A stretch of 11,917 bases of DNA from Bacteroidota bacterium. Lineage in GTDB: Bacteria > Bacteroidota > Bacteroidia > AKYH767-A > CANKSK01. Made by a program: the position numbers and the translations under genes. Below, piece by piece: positions 7,264 through 11,917 of this stretch. Every line of letters begins with the position of its first letter. Position 1 is the stretch's first letter. The stretch is from contig CANKSK010000010.1 in the NCBI GenBank assembly GCA_947485425.1, positions 1 through 11,917 of the forward strand, read 5' to 3'. The notes under the pieces are model-generated. The model was not told where the DNA came from, did no database searches, and worked only from the letters and a program-made list of their open reading frames with translations.

Positions 7264-8376
7264 ATGTTGGAAATTACAGATGCAAAACAAGAGGCGCTAA
7301 AGAATGAATCAAAAGGCATTTTTAGCTCCTTATCTGAAAATAATCATGAACAGGTTTTATTTTGTCATGATCCTGAAACTGGCTTAAAAGCCATTATAGC
7401 TATCCACAATACGGTATTGGGTCCAGCATTAGGGGGCACAAGGATGTGGAATTATAAATCAGAGGAAGAGGCTTTGCGCGATGTATTGCGTCTTTCAAGA
7501 GGAATGTCTTATAAAGCGTCTATCAGTGGACTCAATTTGGGTGGCGGAAAAGCCGTTATTATTGGTGATTCCAAAAAAGATAAAACCGAAGCCATGTTCC
7601 GGAAATTCGGGCGTTTTATTAAAAACTTGAACGGCAAATACATAACAGCCGAAGATGTAGGTACTACCACTCGCGATATGACTTATGTCCGCATGGAAAC
7701 CACTCATGTTACCGGACTACCCCAATCTATGGGTGGAGGAGGAGATCCTTCTCCTGTTACTGCCTATGGTGTATTTTTAGGCATGAAAGCCAGCGTAAAA
7801 GAGCGATTTGGAAGTGATTCCTTGAGCGGAAAACGAATCTTGGTACAAGGAGTAGGTAATGTGGGAGAAGCATTGGTAAAATTGCTTAAAAACGAAAATG
7901 CAAAGGTTTTTATCAGCGATATCAATGAAACACAGATTATGAAGGTTTCTGATGAATTTGGTGCCGAGGTCGTGAATCTGAATGAAATTTACGATTTTGA
8001 TATGGATATTTATGCCCCCTGTGCTTTGGGTGCAACACTAAACTCTGATACCATTCCCCGTTTAAAATGTGCAATTGTCGCAGGTTCAGCAAATAATCAG
8101 CTTGAAGATGAAAATATACATGGCCAAATGATTATGGATAGAGGGATTTTATATGCGCCTGATTTCCTTATCAATGCAGGGGGCTTGATTAATGCCTATT
8201 CTGAATACCAGGGATATAATCATGCCAGAGCGATGCAGGATACTGAAAAAATATATCAATATACCATTGATATATTTAAAAAATCAGCTCGTGAAGGGGT
8301 TACCACAGCATCAGCCGCGAAAAAAATTGCAGAACAACGCATCAGCACCATCGCAAATGTAAAATCGACCTTCTAG
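7264..8376 (+). CDS. Leucine (branched-chain amino acid) dehydrogenase, Glu/Leu/Phe/Val dehydrogenase family
   Basis: NAD-dependent oxidative deamination of leucine, valine and isoleucine to their 2-oxo acids, in the cytoplasm; in reverse it can assimilate ammonia. The 370-residue length and motifs fit leucine dehydrogenase. The N-terminal domain has DPETGLKAIIAIHNTVLGPA and LGGTRMW; MSYK with Lys84 and GGGKAVI with Lys96 are spaced 12 apart, as are Lys68 and Lys80 of the Bacillus enzyme. PSPVTAYGVF leads into the Rossmann domain, with GVGNVG (196-201) and an acidic residue, Asp219, at the end of the second strand, which favours NAD over NADP. The C-terminal part has APCALGATLN, AGSANNQL and DFLINAGGLIN. 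About 16 poorly conserved residues precede the family's usual N-terminus. A valine or phenylalanine dehydrogenase cannot be excluded, but leucine is most likely. nusB follows after 86 bases, with or without its own promoter. Confidence 0.9.
   Translation: MLEITDAKQEALKNESKGIFSSLSENNHEQVLFCHDPETGLKAIIAIHNTVLGPALGGTRMWNYKSEEEALRDVLRLSRGMSYKASISGLNLGGGKAVIIGDSKKDKTEAMFRKFGRFIKNLNGKYITAEDVGTTTRDMTYVRMETTHVTGLPQSMGGGGDPSPVTAYGVFLGMKASVKERFGSDSLSGKRILVQGVGNVGEALVKLLKNENAKVFISDINETQIMKVSDEFGAEVVNLNEIYDFDMDIYAPCALGATLNSDTIPRLKCAIVAGSANNQLEDENIHGQMIMDRGILYAPDFLINAGGLINAYSEYQGYNHARAMQDTEKIYQYTIDIFKKSAREGVTTASAAKKIAEQRISTIANVKSTF
8249..8277. repeat. Perfect 12-bp inverted repeat inside the dehydrogenase gene
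   Basis: AAATATATCAAT (8249-8260) and ATTGATATATTT (8266-8277) are exact reverse complements around a 5-base centre (atacc). The segment codes for the KIYQYTIDIFK region near the C-terminus of the dehydrogenase. It contains almost no G or C, so it is not a terminator. It may be a chance product of AT-rich codons. Confidence 0.8.
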
Positions 8377-8462
8377 GTTAAAATTTATAGCATACTTTCT
8401 TTCGTCAAATTCATACATTACTTATTTACCGGTCACTTAGACCCTAACGTTCTTCAATTACG

Positions 8463-9404
8463 ATGCTCAGCAGAAGGCATTTGCGCATAAAAGTCATGCA
8501 GGCTTTATATGCATTTTTTCAATCCGAAATAAATGACCTTGAAAGGGGGGAGAAAGAACTATTTATAAGTCTTCGCAAGATTTATGAATTGTATATTTAT
8601 CTCTTGATGCTCATTTTGGAAATTTCCGATATGGACCGTAACAATGCTGAAGAGGCATTGGCTAGACAACAACCCGGTAGATTCGGACTGGAGAAAAAAC
8701 GTATTTTTGAAAATTCTTTTGGTCCCATCCTGCAAAATAATTACGAATTTAAAAAAGCCATTGCCGATTATAAATTAAGCTGGCAAAAGGAACAGGAAGT
8801 AGTGCGAAATATTTATCTGCAAATTAAAAAAACAGATGCTTATCTAAATTACACCTCTTCATCTGAAAATTCCATTCAGGAAGATGCAACGTTTTTCTCT
8901 CAAGCCTTTCAAGATATTGCTTCTAAATCTGAATTTCTTGAAAATCAGCTCGAAGAACAAAGCATTCATTGGGGGGAAAATTTTCAATTTGCTTGTAAAA
9001 TGGTCCTTCGAACCATCCAAGATATTTCTGATAAATCAGAAGGTTTTCAATTGCTTAAATTGTTTAAAGATCCTGAAGATGATAGTGAGTTTGCCAAAAT
9101 TTTATTTCGTAAAATGGTAAACAACGATAAGGAATATACCGCGATGATTGTCGAAAAAACACTTAACTGGGAGGTCGATCGCATTGCCTTAATGGACGTG
9201 ATTCTCATTAAAATGTGCATCTGTGAAATTACCAATTTTTCTCAAATTCCCATCAAGGTTTCTATCAATGAATATATTGAAATTTCAAAGGAATATAGCT
9301 CTCCCAAAAGCAAACAATTTATCAATGGAATTGCCGATAAAATTGTGAAAGAAATGAAAGAACAAGGCATCATTAAGAAAACGGGTAGAGGGCTTCTGGA
9401 ATAA
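8463..9404 (+). CDS. nusB: NusB, transcription antitermination factor, long Bacteroidota form
   Basis: NusB binds boxA RNA with NusE (ribosomal protein S10) and helps RNA polymerase read through rRNA operons. The product has 313 residues against about 140 for E. coli NusB. The family N-terminus is intact (SRRHLRIKVMQALYAFFQS). The conserved C-terminal part runs from about residue 235: NWEVDRIALMDVILIKM, then IPIKVSINEYIEISKEYSSP and KQFINGIADKI, matching E. coli-type VPYKVAINEAIELAKSF and KFVNGVLDK. Between them is a largely helical insertion of about 170 residues without recognisable motifs; long NusB proteins of this kind are usual in Bacteroidota. The ATG at 8463 gives the expected N-terminus. 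It lies 86 bases after the dehydrogenase and 72 before bshA. No clear TAnnTTTG box precedes it, so readthrough from upstream is possible. Confidence 0.92.
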   Translation: MLSRRHLRIKVMQALYAFFQSEINDLERGEKELFISLRKIYELYIYLLMLILEISDMDRNNAEEALARQQPGRFGLEKKRIFENSFGPILQNNYEFKKAIADYKLSWQKEQEVVRNIYLQIKKTDAYLNYTSSSENSIQEDATFFSQAFQDIASKSEFLENQLEEQSIHWGENFQFACKMVLRTIQDISDKSEGFQLLKLFKDPEDDSEFAKILFRKMVNNDKEYTAMIVEKTLNWEVDRIALMDVILIKMCICEITNFSQIPIKVSINEYIEISKEYSSPKSKQFINGIADKIVKEMKEQGIIKKTGRGLLE

Positions 9405-9434
9405 ATTATAATTCAATTGGAATCCTTCATTTTT

Positions 9435-9463
9435 TTTGTATATTGATTCAATATCTAGATTTA
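9435..9463 (+). promoter_or_regulatory. Possible promoter upstream of bshA
   Basis: TTTG at 9435-9438 and TAGATTTA at 9456-9463 resemble the Bacteroidota elements, but the 17-base spacer is shorter than the usual 19-21 and the last base of the -7 box is wrong. It would leave a very short leader, since the ATG is 14 bases past the box. This is only a candidate. Confidence 0.25.
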
Positions 9464-9476
9464 TAAAATCCAACAC

Positions 9477-10616
9477 ATGAAAATCGGTATCGTATGTTAT
9501 CCTACCTACGGAGGTAGCGGAGTGGTGGCTACCGAGCTTGGAAAGTCGCTTGCTCTGAATGGTCATGAAGTACACTTTATTTCATATAGCCTGCCTGTTC
9601 GTCTTGATTTTTTTTCTGATAAATTATTCTTTCACGAAGTCAGTGTTTTTGATTATCCTTTGTTTGATCATGCCCCTTATGAAACGGCTTTGACAAGTAA
9701 ATTGGTGGATGTAATGCGACATGAACAGCTGGATTTGGTGCATGTACACTATGCCATTCCCCATGCTTCAGTGGCCTTTATGGCAAGGGAAATTGTGAAG
9801 TCTTCAGGCGTTTATATTCCCTTTATTACCACCTTACATGGTACAGACATTACCCTAGTAGGAAAAAATCACAGCTATGAACCCGTAGTTACCTTTGCCA
9901 TCAACGAGTCTGATGGCGTTACGGCCGTTTCTGCGGATTTGAAAAAAAACACCTTCGATCATTTTGATGTGCATAACGAAATTGAAGTGATTCCCAATTT
10001 TGTCGATTTAAATCGGTTTTCAAGAAAAGCGAAAGAACACTTCAGAAATGCCATTGCGCCAGCGGGCGAAAAATTAATTGTGCATACTTCCAATTTCAGA
10101 AAAGTAAAACGCATTGATCATGTGGTTCAGGTGTTTAATGAAATTCGAAAAACAATACCTTCCAAACTACTCCTCATCGGGGATGGTCCGGAAAGAACCC
10201 ATATCGAAGAAATTTCTAGGTCGCTAGAAGCATGCAATGATATTCGATTCTTGGGAAAACAAGATTCGATAGAAGAAATATTGTCTGTAGCCGATTTGTT
10301 TATCCTTCCCTCTGCATCAGAGTCTTTCGGACTTTCAGCGCTTGAAGCCATGGCATGTGAAGTACCTGTTATCTCTTCTGATGCTGGTGGTATTCCGGAA
10401 TTAAATATTCACGGCATTACCGGATTTTTAAGCAAAGTAGGCGATATTGCAGATATGGCTAAAAATGCGGTATATATTTTAGAAAATGAAGAAAGGCACC
10501 TTCAATTTCGACAAAATGCTTTGAACCAAGCACGGAAATTTGATCTCAACCAAGTTGTTAAATTGTATGAAGAATATTACTTGAAAATCATTGCCAAAAG
10601 CAAAAAAAACAAATAA
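9477..10616 (+). CDS. bshA: BshA, N-acetyl-alpha-D-glucosaminyl L-malate synthase (bacillithiol synthesis, GT4)
   Basis: BshA joins GlcNAc from UDP-GlcNAc to L-malate, the first step of bacillithiol synthesis, in the cytoplasm. The 379-residue length is that of the family. The N-terminus MKIGIVCYPTYGGSGVVATE is characteristic of BshA and contains the glycine-rich donor-site loop. HVHYAIPHA and TTLHGTDITLVG (His121-Asp124) follow, then VIPNFVDLNRF at the domain hinge. The GT4 E-x7-E motif is Glu282 to Glu290 in SESFGLSALEAMACEVPV, followed by DAGGIPE. It is flanked by nusB (72 bases upstream) and a DUF1573 lipoprotein gene. bshB and bshC are not in the window; in Bacteroidota they are often unlinked. 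Another GT4 sugar transferase is possible, but the N-terminal signature makes BshA much the best call. Confidence 0.9.
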   Translation: MKIGIVCYPTYGGSGVVATELGKSLALNGHEVHFISYSLPVRLDFFSDKLFFHEVSVFDYPLFDHAPYETALTSKLVDVMRHEQLDLVHVHYAIPHASVAFMAREIVKSSGVYIPFITTLHGTDITLVGKNHSYEPVVTFAINESDGVTAVSADLKKNTFDHFDVHNEIEVIPNFVDLNRFSRKAKEHFRNAIAPAGEKLIVHTSNFRKVKRIDHVVQVFNEIRKTIPSKLLLIGDGPERTHIEEISRSLEACNDIRFLGKQDSIEEILSVADLFILPSASESFGLSALEAMACEVPVISSDAGGIPELNIHGITGFLSKVGDIADMAKNAVYILENEERHLQFRQNALNQARKFDLNQVVKLYEEYYLKIIAKSKKNK

Positions 10617-10623
10617 TTTTCTT

Positions 10624-10656
10624 GCCTTTTTTAAAAAGAATACCCAAAAAAAAGGC
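10624..10656. repeat. 9-bp inverted repeat between bshA and the DUF1573 gene
   Basis: GCCTTTTTT (10624-10632) pairs exactly with AAAAAAGGC (10648-10656) across a 15-base loop, eight bases after the bshA stop. No T-tract follows on the plus strand, so it is not a standard terminator. It might be a weak mRNA hairpin or simply reflect poly-A/poly-T content. Confidence 0.5.
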
Positions 10657-10708
10657 CATAAACGCTTACGAAAACATGAAGGAAACAAGTAAACTGAATG
10701 ATTTGAAA

Positions 10709-11176
10709 ATGAAGAAAAATATTTTTTTTCTCCTCTTCCTTGGGATGGGGCTATTGGCTTGTCATACCAAAGAAACCAAAGAAAATACGGATCCAAATGC
10801 CCTTTCATCTTCTTTGGTAAATATACCGGCAACCGCTTCGGGAGATACTACTCAAAAAAAGATGCCCAAAATAATTTTTGATGCGGATACTTTTCATTTC
10901 GGCAAAATAAACCAAGGCGATCAGGTGACCCATGAATTTGGATTTAGCAACAAAGGCAATGCTCCTTTATTGATATCTGCTGCTGAGGCTTCTTGTGGTT
11001 GTACCGTCGCTGAATATCCTGAAAAACCAATTGCACCAGGAGGTGCAGGGCGTATCAAAGTGATCTTTAATAGTACCGGAAAATCGGGAATTCAACATAA
11101 AACCGTAACCATCATTTCCAATACCATGCCGGCTTCTAAAATTCTTTCTTTTACCGGTGAAGTAGTCAAAAAATAA
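10709..11176 (+). CDS. DUF1573 domain lipoprotein
   Basis: A 155-residue predicted lipoprotein of unknown function. The ATG at 10709 is chosen because it begins a lipoprotein signal: MKKNIFFLLFLGMGLLAC with Cys18 as the lipidation site. The frame stays open upstream to a TTG at 10622 (ATG at 10676 also possible), but those starts would put about 30 or 11 charged residues before the signal. After a Thr/Ser/Pro linker comes the DUF1573 domain, an immunoglobulin-like beta fold (about 52-153): FDADTFHFGKINQGDQVTHE, F-x-F-x-N-x-G-NAPLLI, the conserved SCGCT, and a C-terminal FTGEV. DUF1573 proteins next to yajC and YbbR-like genes are common in Bacteroidota, so a link with envelope biogenesis or export is possible but unproven. 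It lies 92 bases after bshA. Confidence 0.92.
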   Translation: MKKNIFFLLFLGMGLLACHTKETKENTDPNALSSSLVNIPATASGDTTQKKMPKIIFDADTFHFGKINQGDQVTHEFGFSNKGNAPLLISAAEASCGCTVAEYPEKPIAPGGAGRIKVIFNSTGKSGIQHKTVTIISNTMPASKILSFTGEVVKK

Positions 11177-11177
11177 A

Positions 11178-11185
11178 TACCTTTG
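11178..11185 (+). promoter_or_regulatory. Putative -7 promoter element before yajC
   Basis: TACCTTTG matches TAnnTTTG exactly and starts two bases after the DUF1573 stop codon. The ATG of yajC is 37 bases further on, after a leader rich in A and T. No good TTTG is seen 19-21 bases upstream (the region reads cggtga), so the -33 element is poor. A separate start for yajC and the YbbR-like gene is plausible. Confidence 0.45.
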
Positions 11186-11222
11186 CAACGCAAATTCAAT
11201 TAATCAATCAAATTTTATACCT

Positions 11223-11537
11223 ATGAATAATTTACTTACCCTTTTAATGGCTCCAGGTGGCGGTGCTACTAGCCAGCTGATGATGATCATGATGATAATC
11301 ATCGTGTTTTACTTTTTCATGATCAGACCTCAGTCAAAAAAGGCAAAAACAGAAAAACTTTTTAAAGAGAATTTAAAAAAGGGTGATAAAGTGGTAACCA
11401 ATGGTGGCATACATGGTCGCATTGCTGAAATAAATGATACCACATTGGTACTAGAAGTAGAAGGTGGCAATCGTTTGAAAGTAGAAAGATGGGCCATTTC
11501 AATGGAAGCTAGCGCCTTATTGCAGAAAGAACAATAA
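11223..11537 (+). CDS. yajC: YajC, accessory subunit of the Sec translocon
   Basis: YajC is a single-span inner membrane protein that joins SecD and SecF in the SecYEG holotranslocon. The 104-residue length is typical. A short periplasmic N-terminus (MAPGGGATSQ) is followed by a Met/Ile-rich membrane helix (about 18-35), the hallmark FFMIRPQSKK, and a small cytoplasmic domain with LKKGDKVVTNGGIHGRIAEI and a C-terminal beta stretch (TTLVLEVEGGNRLKVER). It lies 46 bases after the DUF1573 gene; the YbbR-like gene begins nine bases after its stop, so they are almost surely cotranscribed. secD and secF are not seen. Confidence 0.97.
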   Translation: MNNLLTLLMAPGGGATSQLMMIMMIIIVFYFFMIRPQSKKAKTEKLFKENLKKGDKVVTNGGIHGRIAEINDTTLVLEVEGGNRLKVERWAISMEASALLQKEQ

Positions 11538-11546
11538 AATATTCAC

Positions 11547-11917
11547 ATGCTTAACAAACAATGGTTTGTTTTTGCTATTTCGTTTTTGGTTGCCCTATTG
11601 TTTTGGGTGCTCATTTCGCTTACAAAATATTATAATGGGAATATAGAGGCTGAGATTTCTTATCTAAATCTTCCGCCCGTTAGAGGTTTGTCTGCCAACT
11701 TGCCTCATAAGCTTCAAATTGAATTAAATACAAAAGGGTTTGATTTGCTTTTGTATTCATCGGGTTTGAGATCACTGAAAATCAATGTCGATGCCAATGA
11801 GTATCTTTCTGGATTATCTGTAGCAGATCGGAAAAAGGGGATTTTGACCAGTGAATATCTTAAACTTTCGCTCAGCGGTCAACTGAGCCCTGAAACAAAA
11901 ATTTCAAAAATCTCTCC
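11547..11917 (+). CDS. YbbR-like domain protein (3' partial)
   Basis: An ATG at 11547 opens a frame with no stop to the right edge; 123 codons are visible. The product starts MLNKQWFVFAISFLVALLFW, an uncleaved N-terminal membrane anchor (about 6-25), followed by an exported beta-rich segment: EAEISYLNLPPVRGLSANLP, then IELNTKGFDLLLYSSGLRSL and INVDANEYL. This is the layout of YbbR-like proteins, which anchor YbbR repeats outside the cytoplasmic membrane. In Firmicutes the homologue CdaR regulates the c-di-AMP cyclase CdaA; in Bacteroidota the role is not established. A YbbR-like gene directly after yajC is common in Bacteroidota and is often followed by coaE, which would lie beyond this window. 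Most of the domain is cut off. Confidence 0.85.
   Translation, partial: MLNKQWFVFAISFLVALLFWVLISLTKYYNGNIEAEISYLNLPPVRGLSANLPHKLQIELNTKGFDLLLYSSGLRSLKINVDANEYLSGLSVADRKKGILTSEYLKLSLSGQLSPETKISKIS

Noticed and set aside
7239..7307. A 22-codon frame starting MKNLNSLM upstream of and overlapping the dehydrogenase start
   Set aside because: It has no leucine-codon run or attenuator hairpin beyond what AT-rich sequence gives, so a leader peptide cannot be supported.
8431..8444. Possible hairpin GGTC-GACC upstream of nusB
   Set aside because: Only four base pairs and no T-tract; too weak to call a terminator.
10622..10708. Extended start for the DUF1573 lipoprotein at a TTG
   Set aside because: It would place about 29 mainly polar or charged residues before a clear lipoprotein signal peptide.
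1..11917. Mobile element, CRISPR array, defence island or biosynthetic cluster
   Set aside because: No transposase, integrase, terminal repeats, spaced repeats or defence-type gene set was seen; the gene content is mainly housekeeping.

Overview
The window looks like ordinary chromosomal DNA from a member of the Bacteroidota, probably near the Chitinophagia/Saprospiria/Sphingobacteriia. This rests on several points: AT-rich sequence with no Shine-Dalgarno-like sites at starts; promoter-like TTTG-N19-TAnnTTTG elements of the Bacteroidota type; a long-form NusB of 313 residues; a Bacteroidota-type ClpS; a DUF4468 protein; BshA; and the run DUF1573 lipoprotein, yajC, YbbR-like. I see no phage, transposon, CRISPR or RNA gene, and no gene-free stretch longer than about 150 bases.

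Layout. (1) Positions 2-3508, plus strand: the 3' part of a very large gene cut by the left edge. It encodes a low-complexity, coiled-coil protein with an internal tandem duplication and three C-terminal SPOR domains. (2) 3626-4695, plus: clpS and an M48 metallopeptidase lipoprotein, overlapping by four bases (ATGA), behind a good Bacteroidota-type promoter. (3) 4715-7117, minus: a multidrug-type ABC half-transporter followed by a secreted DUF4468 protein, convergent with the M48 gene. (4) 7264-8376, plus: leucine/branched-chain amino acid dehydrogenase, divergent from the ABC gene, with a consensus promoter in between. (5) 8463-11917, plus: nusB, bshA, a DUF1573 lipoprotein, yajC and the start of a YbbR-like gene, closely spaced and cut by the right edge.

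Functional themes. The genes cover envelope and peptidoglycan interaction (SPOR protein, YbbR-like protein), protein quality control (ClpS, M48), export (ABC transporter, YajC of the Sec holotranslocon), transcription elongation (NusB), bacillithiol synthesis (BshA) and branched-chain amino acid catabolism. Most are housekeeping genes. No clear new multi-gene system is present. The points most worth following are a ClpS with an altered N-degron pocket (N-D-S instead of N-D-D), translationally coupled to an envelope metalloprotease, and the triple-SPOR giant with its recent internal duplication.

Four start sites were set by judgement. The first gene has no visible start because its frame is open to the left edge. 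The M48, ABC and DUF1573 genes are given shorter starts than their longest possible frames, because these put a lipobox signal, or the family's normal N-terminus, at the beginning. The YbbR-like gene is open to the right edge and is only partly seen.
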